NCBI GenBank assembly: GCA_902627735.1
Contig: CACOKI010000008.1
Coordinates: 1 to 49,606, forward strand
Origin: an uncultured Pelagibacteraceae bacterium
GTDB taxonomy: Bacteria > Pseudomonadota > Alphaproteobacteria > Pelagibacterales > Pelagibacteraceae
Length of the DNA stretch: 49,606 bases
Direction of reading: 5' to 3'
The notes beneath the pieces are model-generated. The model saw only the letters and a program-made list of their open reading frames with translations. It was not told where the DNA came from and searched no databases. Below, one piece after another: positions 17,161-24,631 of the stretch. The translations under genes were made by a program, and so were the position numbers. Numbering within the stretch: position 1 is the stretch's first letter; every line of letters starts with the position of its first letter.

Positions 17161-18597
17161 CTAGGCTATTTCATATTTTTTTTCAATAGACATTATAAAT
17201 TTATTAATTTCATCAAGTTTTTTAAGTTCTTCTTCATTATCATTATTTGATGCTTGATCTCTTAAGTAATCAATTTCTGTGTAGGCCATATTAACTGTTT
17301 GCCACTTTTCTTTATTTTTACTTAAAATTCTTCTCGCAATTTCACTTTTAATATTTCTATATAAATCAGGTGGTAAAATCTGCGGGGCTTCTTGGTAAAT
17401 AATTTTTTGACCAAACCAACTACATCTTTTATCTGTAAATTTATCTAGCATTCTTAATTTCTCTTCCCAAGATGAACTATGCCATGTTTTGAATAAAGCA
17501 GTATCTTTATTAGGTATAAATTTTTCGTATAGGGTCTCCTCTGGTAATAAATCTTCTTGGGTTTTAGTTTGTTCTTTTTCTTCTGCTACTTCTCTATGAA
17601 TAATTTGAATATTTTTACAAAAATTTTCACTATTTCTAACTAAATATGCTCTTTTTTTAATTGTCTCTAAATCTAAATCTGAATATGGTTTCTGATTTAA
17701 AGCAAACTGTTTATCCAAAACTACTGGAGCTTTATTTGTTTTTAAAACTCTTAAAGCTTTGGGACTCATTTTTTTTAAAACATCCTTAAGTTGATTGATA
17801 GGTAAATTTAATAATGGTTCTGGATCTCTACGACAGTCCCATAAATATCCCCATGAAGCATAAGATGGATGAAAGGAATGCTTGGGATGTAATGAACAAC
17901 CAAGATACATCATATTTCTTCCCTTTACGTTTTCAAAAATAGAGTAAATCCCCTGATTTGTTAGAAGTGTTTCTACGCTGGATTTTGTTGATGTTTTTAA
18001 AAATTCTTCCCAATTTTCTTTATGTTTATTTTTGATTATCCTTAAAACCTTTAAAGCAGTATATGCATCATGATAAGCTGTGTGTTGTTGAGAAGTATCA
18101 AATCCTTGCATTCTAGCTAATGCCTCTAAAGCTAGGCTTGGATTTCCAGCCTCTGTTAATTCAGTTTTTAAAGTTTCAGGATTTAAAGTTTGAGCTGCTC
18201 TTGCAATATGCAAGCCATCATGTTCTTTATTTGGTGAAGAATGAGTAGCATAGGGATATCTATTTCCTTTAAAAAAATTGAAATGAAACATTCTTCTATC
18301 AAAATTTAAATTTGACCAACCCATAAACATTGCAGGAGCACATTTTGTAAAAAAATTCTCAACTGCACCTAAAAAATCATAATGTGAATAATTACCCTTT
18401 GTTAATAGATCTATACTTGTCGAATTAACTAGCAATGCTTTAGCACTAGGTACTTCTCCCTCGGGCATTCGTCCTCGTATATTTAACTTTCCGATTTCTT
18501 TTAAATTCTTATCAACAACAACTGCTCCAACTTCAATTATAGAACCCCAAATAGTACTATTAGTTGTCTCTGTATCGTAGATTACAATTTTATCCAT
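17161..18597 (-). CDS. sbcB: exodeoxyribonuclease I family 3'-5' exonuclease
   Basis: DEDDh exonuclease, best matched to ExoI (SbcB), which digests single-stranded DNA 3'-5'. At 478 aa it has almost the E. coli length. Catalytic residues are Asp8 and Glu10 (YDTET), Asp100 (SNLNFD) and the H-x-A-x-x-D pattern at 172-177 (HTAYHD). The C-terminal part carries the SH3-like and helical features of ExoI, including CRRDPEPLLNLP and NKAPVVLD. It sits 4 bases after the PD-(D/E)XK nuclease gene and in line with rmuC, suggesting one DNA-end-processing operon. Confidence 0.87.
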   Translation of the reverse strand: MDKIVIYDTETTNSTIWGSIIEVGAVVVDKNLKEIGKLNIRGRMPEGEVPSAKALLVNSTSIDLLTKGNYSHYDFLGAVENFFTKCAPAMFMGWSNLNFDRRMFHFNFFKGNRYPYATHSSPNKEHDGLHIARAAQTLNPETLKTELTEAGNPSLALEALARMQGFDTSQQHTAYHDAYTALKVLRIIKNKHKENWEEFLKTSTKSSVETLLTNQGIYSIFENVKGRNMMYLGCSLHPKHSFHPSYASWGYLWDCRRDPEPLLNLPINQLKDVLKKMSPKALRVLKTNKAPVVLDKQFALNQKPYSDLDLETIKKRAYLVRNSENFCKNIQIIHREVAEEKEQTKTQEDLLPEETLYEKFIPNKDTALFKTWHSSSWEEKLRMLDKFTDKRCSWFGQKIIYQEAPQILPPDLYRNIKSEIARRILSKNKEKWQTVNMAYTEIDYLRDQASNNDNEEELKKLDEINKFIMSIEKKYEIA

Positions 18598-18601
18598 TTT
18601 T

Positions 18602-19288
18602 TTAACCCAAGTTATTCATTTCATTAAATTTTTTTAATCTACCTAAAAATAAATTTTGATAAGTAATTAATTCGGGGCCTTGAATTTTAAATTCTTGAAA
18701 CAAATTATCTACTGTGCAAACAAGTATAACACAAGCTGTGACATTTGAATTGTAAACAACATTGTGTGCTAAAGAATAAGCCGCAGTTTGTAAAAACCAT
18801 GAGTCTATGTATTCAGCTTTTTTTGGTTTATTGGATTGTTTAAAATCAATTATTGTTTCTTTTCCTTCATATACTCCTACACAATCAGCAGTGCCTGCAT
18901 ACTTTTCAGGATAATACATTGTACATTCAACACCATATATTTCGTTTAATCTGTTCGTTAAACCCTTATCAATAATTTCTTTTGCCATTTTTTTATATTG
19001 TTCATTATCTTCAAAAAAACTTAAATTTTCTCTACCTAAAAGAAAAGACTCTAAATAGCTGTGCATCTGTGAACCTCTGCTGCTTGCAGCTTTTGTAATT
19101 GCTTCAGCTTCTTTGTGGCCAGTTCTTTCTCGCCAATTTGCTAAAGCAGCTTTATCTTCTTCAGACTTTGTTGCATCAAGAATTGAAGTAACACTGGGTA
19201 ACTTCGCTTCTCCTAATACGTATCTTCTTATTCCATCTTCTGTAGCTCTTGATGATGTAGGATAATTGTATTTCTTATTCCAACGCAT
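18602..19288 (-). CDS. PD-(D/E)XK exonuclease, MGME1/phage-exonuclease-like
   Basis: RecB-type nuclease fold resembling mitochondrial genome maintenance exonuclease 1 and exonucleases of marine phages. Conserved parts are the LPSVTSILDAT opening, RGSQMHSYLE, then GTADCVG and IIDFKQS: Asp135, Asp148 and Lys150 (D-x12-D-x-K), and an FLQTAAYSLAHN helix carrying the motif Gln and Tyr. I place the start at ATG 19288 (229 aa). A frame open to 19366 adds a Lys/Phe-rich leader inside rmuC that does not look conserved. It lies between rmuC and the ExoI-like gene. Whether it acts in recombination, repair or processing of replication intermediates cannot be told from sequence. Confidence 0.8.
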   Translation of the reverse strand: MRWNKKYNYPTSSRATEDGIRRYVLGEAKLPSVTSILDATKSEEDKAALANWRERTGHKEAEAITKAASSRGSQMHSYLESFLLGRENLSFFEDNEQYKKMAKEIIDKGLTNRLNEIYGVECTMYYPEKYAGTADCVGVYEGKETIIDFKQSNKPKKAEYIDSWFLQTAAYSLAHNVVYNSNVTACVILVCTVDNLFQEFKIQGPELITYQNLFLGRLKKFNEMNNLG

Positions 19289-19325
19289 GTAATTTCTTAT
19301 AGTCGGTATTATCTGAAAAAAGAAA

Positions 19326-20417
19326 TTATTTTTTAAGCTGTTTATTTCTTTCAATAAAGCTTTCAACGTTTTCTGTCAGTACAGCTTTTTCAACTTGCTC
19401 GGGATCTTTTATATTTTCTAAAGTTCTGCTAATTGATCTTGCATCAGTACCAAACTTATCTACCACGCTCATGGCCTCTTCTAATTTTTTTCTAAGAATA
19501 ATAATATTATCAAAATGCTTTCCAAATCTTGTAGTGATAGTTTTAAGGTGATTATATATTTCTGTAGCTCCCTTTTGAACTTTCAATGATTGAAAACCCA
19601 TATGCAAGGATTGTAAATAAGCTGAGAGAGTATTAGGGCCAGAAATTACTACCTTATATTTCTTCATTAACTCTTGAGTTAACAACTCTTTAGTACTTGG
19701 ATCTTGATATTCTGTTAGCTCTTTATAAAGACTTTCAGTTGGAGCATACACTATTGCAAAATCTGTTGTTTTAGGTGGAACAATATATTTTTCCATAACA
19801 CTTTTTGCTTTAATCTTAAATGCACTTGCTAATTTTGTTCTAGCATCTGCAACTGCTTTTTTATCATCAGTATCATAAGCATCGGTAATAGCTTTAAATT
19901 TTTCTACAGGAAAATGAGAGTCTACAGGAACTAAAACATCGCCTTGTAGCTTGATTGCAAATTCCACATTTTCACTTGTATCTTCTTTCATCTTAACATT
20001 CGTCATAAATTGAGATGCAGGCAACAAATCTTTTATTAAAGCATCCAAAGAATACTCTGCTAAAGTTCCATACTTTTTCACCCCTGCTAAAATTTTAGTT
20101 ATCCCCTCTTGGCTTTGGTTTAATAATTTTACTTGTTCATTAAAGTTACCAACCTTCTCATCAACTTTAGTAAGAGCCTCAGTCATATCCTTGGTAACAC
20201 CAGTTGATAACGAATTAAATGAGTTAGACATAGAACTTAGAGATGTATTAATTGTGGAATTTAAACTGTCTCTTAATCTTATAATTTCAGCATTTAAATT
20301 TGCTATTTCATCATTATCATTATCTACATCTTTTATTTTAGATCTAATATTTAAATATAAAGTAGCTAATGTCGCTCCAAATATAAAAATTAAAATTATT
20401 AATAAAATTGTGTCCAT
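19326..20417 (-). CDS. rmuC: DNA recombination protein RmuC
   Basis: RmuC-family protein (DUF802-type nuclease-like core) linked in E. coli to limiting DNA inversions at short repeats. The 363 aa begin with a membrane helix at about 3-22, then a coiled coil to about residue 110 (DEIANLNAEIIRLRDSL). The conserved globular core follows, with VPVDSHFPVEKF, DFAIVYAPTESLY and GPNTLSAYLQSLHMGFQSL. Shorter than E. coli RmuC (475 aa) mainly through a short coiled coil. First gene of a minus-strand group with two exonucleases. Confidence 0.9.
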   Translation of the reverse strand: MDTILLIILIFIFGATLATLYLNIRSKIKDVDNDNDEIANLNAEIIRLRDSLNSTINTSLSSMSNSFNSLSTGVTKDMTEALTKVDEKVGNFNEQVKLLNQSQEGITKILAGVKKYGTLAEYSLDALIKDLLPASQFMTNVKMKEDTSENVEFAIKLQGDVLVPVDSHFPVEKFKAITDAYDTDDKKAVADARTKLASAFKIKAKSVMEKYIVPPKTTDFAIVYAPTESLYKELTEYQDPSTKELLTQELMKKYKVVISGPNTLSAYLQSLHMGFQSLKVQKGATEIYNHLKTITTRFGKHFDNIIILRKKLEEAMSVVDKFGTDARSISRTLENIKDPEQVEKAVLTENVESFIERNKQLKK

Positions 20418-20447
20418 GATTCGCGACTTGTATTATAAGGGATTTTT

Positions 20448-20579
20448 ATGGAATATTATCTTATTTTAAAAATAATATTTGGGGTAGGTATTATAATTGC
20501 AGCTTACGCGATTATTAGAAATTTAGATATTATAAAAATTATTCTGATTTATTTTAAAGATAAATTACTTGGAAAATAG
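20448..20579 (+). CDS. 43-aa single-pass membrane microprotein, function unknown
   Basis: A 43-codon frame from ATG 20448 to TAG 20579, preceded by an AAGGG Shine-Dalgarno (20438-20442) at 5-base spacing. The peptide begins MEYYLILKIIFGVG and has a hydrophobic, Ile-rich segment at about 5-23, then Arg24-Asn-Leu-Asp, a second Ile-rich stretch and a basic end (FKDKLLGK). It fills the space after the rmuC start (divergent) and its last 15 bases overlap the 3' end of convergent hisG. I do not recognise a family. The good ribosome site and the absence of other use for this DNA support a real gene; an alternative is a chance frame in AT-rich DNA. Confidence 0.55.
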   Translation: MEYYLILKIIFGVGIIIAAYAIIRNLDIIKIILIYFKDKLLGK

Positions 20580-21251
20580 TCCAATCAAGTTTTTAACTCC
20601 CTTTTTTTTACTATTTCTCTTAGAGCTAAAAATACATGCTTGAGACTTTAAGATTTCACCATCTTTCAAAATACGTAAATTATTTGCCTTAAGAGTTTCA
20701 CCTGTGGAAGTAATATCAGTAATCAATTCGGCTGAACCAGTAAAAGGATAAGCTTCTGTTGCTCCCAAACTGTCTACTAACTTAAATTGAGTAACACCTT
20801 TTGAAAACAAAAATTCTCTTGTTAAATTTGGATACTTTGTTGCAACTCTTAATCTTTTTTTCTTTTTATCTCTAAATTCAAAAGCAATTTCCTCAAGATC
20901 GGCTATCGTTTGAACATCGATCCAAGGATCTGGTATAGCTACAACTAGATTAGCATTTCCAAAATTAAGTTTTTTAACAATACTTATCTTATTCTGAATA
21001 TTAATTTTACTTTCTTTTAGTAAATCAAAACCAGAAAAACCAATATCTAAAGAACTATCGCCTAGTCTCTCAATAATTTCTCTTGCATGTAAATATAAAA
21101 TTTTAATATTAGATTTATTTTTGATAGATCCTATTAAATCTCTTTCTCCACGCTCAGAAATAAGCTTTAATCTTTTTTTAATAAAAATTTTTAAAACATC
21201 TTTCCTTAATCTTCCTTTACTTGGTATACCTATGTTTATTACATTTTTCAT
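20565..21251 (-). CDS. hisG: ATP phosphoribosyltransferase catalytic subunit, short form
   Basis: First enzyme of histidine synthesis, joining ATP and PRPP. The 228-aa HisG lacks the C-terminal regulatory domain, so it is the short form that needs HisZ, encoded directly upstream. Visible features: IPSKGRLRKDV near the N terminus, DIGFSGFDLL, VATKYPNLTREF and the PRPP-binding EAYPFTGSAELITDITSTGETL (positions about 165-186). Third gene of hisS-hisZ-hisG, starting 2 bases after hisZ. The group could therefore share control by the tRNA-His-like leader upstream of hisS. Confidence 0.93.
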   Translation of the reverse strand: MKNVINIGIPSKGRLRKDVLKIFIKKRLKLISERGERDLIGSIKNKSNIKILYLHAREIIERLGDSSLDIGFSGFDLLKESKINIQNKISIVKKLNFGNANLVVAIPDPWIDVQTIADLEEIAFEFRDKKKKRLRVATKYPNLTREFLFSKGVTQFKLVDSLGATEAYPFTGSAELITDITSTGETLKANNLRILKDGEILKSQACIFSSKRNSKKKGVKNLIGLFSK

Positions 21252-21253
21252 AA

Positions 21254-22306
21254 TTAATTTTTTAGATTAAGTGCAGCTCCTACAGCTGGGATTTGTTTAT
21301 TAGAACCAAGATCAGAGATTAATTTGTCATAACGACCTCCATTACAACAATTAATAATTTTTGATTTTGATTTAATATCTATCTTGAAAACCATTCCTGT
21401 ATAATATTCTAGCTGTCTTCCAAAGGCAGAAGAGAAAATTACATTTAATTTTGAGACTTTATTTTTAGAGATTGGAAAATATTTTTGATCTACAACAAGA
21501 TTAATTTTATATTTCTTAAAAAACTTATTTAGTTCATTTGCAGCTTTATTTATTGGGCATTTAATTCTTAAAAATTCTTTAATAATTTTAGAAATATTTC
21601 TACCCTTGCTTGCTATCCTTGGATCTTTAATCTTTTTATCAAATCTTTCTAAAATTTCTTTTATTGTTCTTCCTGCAACAATAGATGATTGATCATCTTT
21701 TAACATTTTTAGATAACGTCTTTTATCAACTTCAACAATTGTTGGGTCTACATCAGAATTGGTTTCTAATCTTTTAAGCAAATCGTTGAAATAGTCTTCT
21801 CTCCAAAAATGTCTTGAGAGCCTTAATTTCCATCTTTTTGGTATATCTAATTTTGAAATTAAAAGATTAAAAATTTCAACATTACCAACGGTGATAGTAC
21901 CTGATGAATATTTAAAGTCTTTTAATGATTTTAACGAAGTGTTTATTATTTCTTTGTCATCATTTTTTTCATCTCGTGACCCTATGATCTCAAAACCAAC
22001 TTGATCTCTAATTATTGAGTCTTTTTTATTTTGGGACTTTCTATAAGCTTGACCATTATAAAAAATTTTTTCTTTACCCTTTAATTTATTTTCTAAATAT
22101 CTTAAACAAGATACAATAGTTAAATCTGGTCTAAGACATAACTCACTTCCATTCTGATCTGTAAAAGAGAAGATAAACTTTCTAAAATTTTCTCCTGATC
22201 TTTGAACGATGTGATTAGTCTCAATGACTGAGGGTAAATCAATATATTTAAAACCCTTGGATTTTACTGATCTAAGGATTTTTTCAGATAAGTTTTTTGA
22301 CTTCAT
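21254..22306 (-). CDS. hisZ: ATP phosphoribosyltransferase regulatory subunit HisZ
   Basis: HisRS-paralogous regulatory subunit that, with short HisG, makes the ATP phosphoribosyltransferase and senses histidine. The 350-aa protein keeps the class II synthetase core (LCLRPDLTIVSCLRYL as motif 2 region, NCCNGGRYDKLISDLG, IPAVGAALNL near motif 3) but has no anticodon-binding domain. Start ATG lies within the last 23 bases of hisS, a coupling overlap. The hisS-hisZ-hisG order places enzyme, sensor and tRNA synthetase in one transcript. Confidence 0.92.
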   Translation of the reverse strand: MKSKNLSEKILRSVKSKGFKYIDLPSVIETNHIVQRSGENFRKFIFSFTDQNGSELCLRPDLTIVSCLRYLENKLKGKEKIFYNGQAYRKSQNKKDSIIRDQVGFEIIGSRDEKNDDKEIINTSLKSLKDFKYSSGTITVGNVEIFNLLISKLDIPKRWKLRLSRHFWREDYFNDLLKRLETNSDVDPTIVEVDKRRYLKMLKDDQSSIVAGRTIKEILERFDKKIKDPRIASKGRNISKIIKEFLRIKCPINKAANELNKFFKKYKINLVVDQKYFPISKNKVSKLNVIFSSAFGRQLEYYTGMVFKIDIKSKSKIINCCNGGRYDKLISDLGSNKQIPAVGAALNLKN

Positions 22307-23678
22307 CGATTAAATTTTTTTTTGGAAATGTTTTGTTATTTTCACCCTTAACACCTTTAAGATTTTTTACGGTCACTGTATTTTCTTTAAATTCATTTTC
22401 ACCACATATTATTGCTACATCTAACTCACGTTTATTTGCTAAAGTTAGTTGCTTACCTAAATTTTTCTTTGTATCTAAAAAAATTTCAGCATTTATATTG
22501 TTATTTCTTAATAGTTCTAAAATTTCATAATAATTTTTAAGATATTTTTCCTCCATTACACAAACTAAAACTGGTTTTTGATTATCCACTTTTATTTGGT
22601 CCAATTGCATTAAAGCAAATAACAGTCGGTCAACTCCAAAACTAATTCCAGTTCCTGGAATATCTACACCTTTAAATCTCGAGATTAGCTTTGCATAGGC
22701 TCCTCCTGAACAAATACTGCCTATATCAATCTTTTTACCTTTATTATTTGTGACTGTAAAATTTAGATTTGTTTCGACAATAAAATCTGAGTAATAAGAT
22801 AATCCTCTAACAATTGCTAAATTTGTTTTAACTTGATTTAAGTTTGTACCGTATCCCAATATTTCAAATACTTGTTCTAATTCCTTAATTCCTTGTTGAG
22901 ATAATGGATTTTTTAGAATTTCTTTTAATTCTTTTAAATCTTTAATTTTTAGAAAATTAAGTACTTTTGAAGCTTGTTCATCGTTTAAATCTGCACCCTT
23001 AGTGATCGCACCACTTTTATCTTTTCTTTCTTTTTTAAGAAGATCTTCAACACCTTTTAAACCAAAACCTGGTTTATCTAATTTATCAATTGCTCTAATT
23101 ACTTTTAGTTGTTTATCATCTGGTATTTTCAAATCATCAATTAATCCTTGAACTATTTTTCTATTACTCACATTAATTGTAAATTGATCTTTTTTTAGAC
23201 CACAATCTAACAAAGTACTTGATATTAGATTACAAAGCTCTGCATTAGCTTGAGCAGAATTAACATTTCCAACAATATCAAAATCTGCCTGCATAAATTC
23301 TCTATATCTTCCATTGCCACCCTTTTCATTTCTAAAGACATTTTGAATAGCATATCTTTTAAATATTGATGGAAGATCTTGATTGTTTTGAGCAACAAAT
23401 CTAGCTAGCGGACTCGAAAGATCATACCTTAAAGTGATGTTTTTTTCTCCATCTTGAAATGAAAATACGTCAGACATAGGATTACTATCATCTTCTGCCA
23501 AAAATGATCCTATGTTTTCACTTATCTCAAACGAAGGGGTTTCCAGAGCTACTGCTCCAAATTTTATAAAATTTTTCTCAATAGCTTTCAAAAGCTTTTT
23601 TTTGAGAAGAAGTTTTTTATCCCAACGATCTTCAAATCCTGAAGGTAATCCAGGAATTAATTTATTATCTTTATCCAT
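22284..23678 (-). CDS. hisS: histidyl-tRNA synthetase
   Basis: Class II synthetase charging tRNA-His. I start at ATG 23678 (MDKDNKLIPGLPSGF, 464 aa). The frame continues 16 codons upstream but those codons are the 3' part of a tRNA-like structure. Motif 2 (FRNEKGGNGRYREFMQADFD), the GGAYAKL histidine loop, motif 3 GTGISFGVDRL and the C-terminal anticodon domain (PVLVCVMEEKYLKNYYEIL, LGKQLTLANKRELDVAIICG) are all present. The likely Shine-Dalgarno AAGG (23691-23688) is 9 bases from the ATG and lies inside the acceptor stem of the cloverleaf, so initiation should depend on whether that structure is open. hisZ and hisG follow. Confidence 0.95.
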   Translation of the reverse strand: MDKDNKLIPGLPSGFEDRWDKKLLLKKKLLKAIEKNFIKFGAVALETPSFEISENIGSFLAEDDSNPMSDVFSFQDGEKNITLRYDLSSPLARFVAQNNQDLPSIFKRYAIQNVFRNEKGGNGRYREFMQADFDIVGNVNSAQANAELCNLISSTLLDCGLKKDQFTINVSNRKIVQGLIDDLKIPDDKQLKVIRAIDKLDKPGFGLKGVEDLLKKERKDKSGAITKGADLNDEQASKVLNFLKIKDLKELKEILKNPLSQQGIKELEQVFEILGYGTNLNQVKTNLAIVRGLSYYSDFIVETNLNFTVTNNKGKKIDIGSICSGGAYAKLISRFKGVDIPGTGISFGVDRLLFALMQLDQIKVDNQKPVLVCVMEEKYLKNYYEILELLRNNNINAEIFLDTKKNLGKQLTLANKRELDVAIICGENEFKENTVTVKNLKGVKGENNKTFPKKNLIDEVKKLI

Positions 23679-23682
23679 TTTT

Positions 23683-23756
23683 TGGTACCTTGGGTAGGTT
23701 CTGCCCCTACGATTTCGGATCCACAAACCGACGTGATACTATTTCACCACCAAGGC
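23683..23756 (-). promoter_or_regulatory. tRNA-His-like cloverleaf (GUG anticodon) overlapping the hisS ribosome-binding site
   Basis: The minus-strand RNA folds as a full tRNA of 74 nt. Acceptor GCCUUGG (23756-23750) pairs with CCAAGGU (23693-23687) in 7 pairs including a terminal G-U. The two-base linker UG is followed by D stem GUGA/UCAC, G26, and anticodon stem UCGGU/UCCGA with one U-U. The loop is UU-GUG-GA (anticodon at 23724-23722), the variable loop AAUC, the T stem GUAGG/CCUAC, then A73 and CCA (23685-23683). There is no templated G-1, as known for many alphaproteobacterial tRNA-His. Against a normal tRNA: T loop GGCAGAA instead of UUCRANY, and D loop AAUAGUA with no G18. The hisS AAGG lies in the acceptor stem and the ATG is 4 nt beyond the CCA. 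Most likely a HisRS-binding operator; a degenerate real tRNA-His is the alternative. Confidence 0.75.
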
Positions 23757-23810
23757 TCCTTGTATTGTTATTATCTTATTTTATGTTTTTTTTAAATTAT
23801 TTAATAAGTT

Positions 23811-23875
23811 TTGGAATGCTAGCTTTAGCCAGCATGGAAGTGATTATGCACACCTTTGCTCGTTCCTTTAAGAGT
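23811..23875 (-). promoter_or_regulatory. structured hisS leader segment with His-codon mini-frame and hairpin
   Basis: Upstream half of the hisS leader, read on the minus strand. A short frame GTG-CAT-AAT-CAC-TTC-CAT-GCT-GGC-TAA (23851-23825) codes for V/M-HNHFHAG, three His in eight codons. It runs into a strong hairpin, AUGCUGGC-UAAA-GCUAGCAU (23835-23816), 8 pairs with one G-U. The bases UGCAU in the mini-frame could pair with AUGC of the hairpin and so compete with it. GGAA and UUCC pairs could close an outer stem. There is no U-run after the hairpin, so it is not a simple terminator. An AU-rich spacer of about 50 nt links it to the cloverleaf. Leader-peptide control is inference. Confidence 0.4.
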
Positions 23876-23972
23876 AAATCCTAAAGTACTAATATATTTT
23901 TTTTTTGCGTACAATTTTTTATTCATTAAGAGTCTTTTAGACAAAAAATACAATTATGCAACCCTTAAAAGA

Positions 23973-24013
23973 AAAAGGATACGTATCTATTTTCATAGAT
24001 ATAGTATCCTTTT
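23973..24013 (-). terminator. rho-independent terminator of cspA
   Basis: A long hairpin 15 bases after the cspA stop. AAAAGGATAC (23973-23982) pairs with GTATCCTTTT (24004-24013), and an inner stem TATCTAT/ATAGATA pairs around a TTTC loop. Read on the minus strand it ends in CCUUUUUCUUUU, a good U-tract. It separates cspA from the hisS leader. The remaining DNA from 23876 to 23972 is AT-rich with runs of T and should hold the hisS promoter. A TATATT (complement of 23891-23896) could be a -10, but no -35 at proper spacing is clear. Confidence 0.85.
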
Positions 24014-24027
24014 ATAATTTTGAAAAA

Positions 24028-24240
24028 TTAATCTAGTTTTTTTAGATTTACTGCTGAAGGGCCTTTTGGACCATCTTCTAATGTAAATTCCAATTTATCA
24101 CCTTCATTTAAATATCTCATACCAGCTGCTTTAACTGCTGATGCATGAACAAAGGCATCTTTTTCTTTATCGTCTCTTTCGATAAAACCGTAACCTTTTT
24201 TACCGTTAAACCACTTTACTTTACCTTGTATTGTACTCAT
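24028..24240 (-). CDS. cspA: CspA-family cold-shock protein
   Basis: Small OB-fold RNA chaperone, 70 aa. RNP1 is [10 protein letters not shown] and RNP2 is AFVHASAV, within the standard start [17 protein letters not shown]. The [18 protein letters not shown] ending is typical of alphaproteobacterial CspA proteins. It follows tRNA-Phe on the same strand, has a GGACTAAG-type ribosome site about 10-15 bases ahead of the ATG, and is closed by a strong terminator. The 89-bp space up to the tRNA is AT-rich and may hold its own promoter. Confidence 0.95.
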   Translation of the reverse strand: MSTIQGKVKWFNGKKGYGFIERDDKEKDAFVHASAVKAAGMRYLNEGDKLEFTLEDGPKGPSAVNLKKLD

Positions 24241-24329
24241 CTTATTTCTTAGTCCTTTTTATTGTTTATTTTATTCGGAAGTTAGTTTGTTTTAGATTAA
24301 TTTCAAGATGTTAATTAGACTTTAAATGG

Positions 24330-24406
24330 TGGTGGGACCGATAAGAATCGAACTTATAGCCTAACGCTTTTCAGGCGTTCGTGCAGACCACTTACACCAC
24401 AGTCCC
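24330..24406 (-). tRNA. tRNA-Phe (anticodon GAA)
   Basis: The minus strand gives a 77-nt cloverleaf with encoded CCA. Acceptor GGGACUG pairs with CGGUCCC, discriminator A, anticodon stem AACGC/GCGUU around CU-GAA-AA (anticodon at 24372-24370), T stem AUAAG/CUUAU with a normal UUCGAUU loop. The acceptor includes one U-G pair. It lies 7 bases after the infA stop and upstream of cspA, so it may be cut from an infA-tRNA-cspA transcript. Confidence 0.95.
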
Positions 24407-24413
24407 ATATATT

Positions 24414-24629
24414 TTACCCTCTAAAAATGATCCTTCCTTTTGTTAAATCATAAGGTGTCATTTCAACGGTTACATTATCTCCTTGTAATACTCTAATTCT
24501 ATTTTTTCTCAACTTACCTGCTGTATGCGCAGTCACTTTTGCCCCGTTCTCGAGTTCGACTCTAAACATTGCATTAGGTAATAAATCAATTACTTTGCCC
24601 TTAAATTCTAGTAAGTCTTGTTTTGCCAA
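24414..24629 (-). CDS. infA: translation initiation factor IF-1
   Basis: 71-aa OB-fold protein that binds the 30S A site. The sequence is close to canonical: [45 protein letters not shown] and [14 protein letters not shown]. It starts 2 bases after hisD and ends 7 bases before tRNA-Phe. The murA-DUF2948-hisD-infA order is a known alphaproteobacterial arrangement. Confidence 0.97.
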   Translation of the reverse strand: MAKQDLLEFKGKVIDLLPNAMFRVELENGAKVTAHTAGKLRKNRIRVLQGDNVTVEMTPYDLTKGRIIFRG

Positions 24630-24631
24630 AT

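Noticed and set aside
23679..23726. N-terminal extension of HisRS by 16 codons upstream of 23678
   Set aside because: These codons are the T arm and acceptor of the tRNA-like fold. The conserved HisRS N terminus begins at MDKDNKLIPGLP, and AAGG is well placed for ATG 23678.
23816..23835. Hairpin in the hisS leader as an intrinsic terminator
   Set aside because: It is followed by UCCAAAACUU with no U-tract, so simple termination is unlikely.
23806..23880. tmRNA, 6S, SRP RNA or a known riboswitch in the hisS leader
   Set aside because: I looked for tmRNA ends and tag frame, SRP GNRA/AGCAG motifs, RNase P conserved blocks, and glycine or SAM aptamer patterns and found none convincingly.
23690..23884. 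Plus-strand open frame of 64 codons antisense to the hisS leader
   Set aside because: It lies on the opposite strand to the cloverleaf and hairpin, has no Shine-Dalgarno or recognisable protein features, and its openness is explained by the structured leader on the other strand. A shorter plus-strand frame at 23834-23884 was rejected for the same reason.
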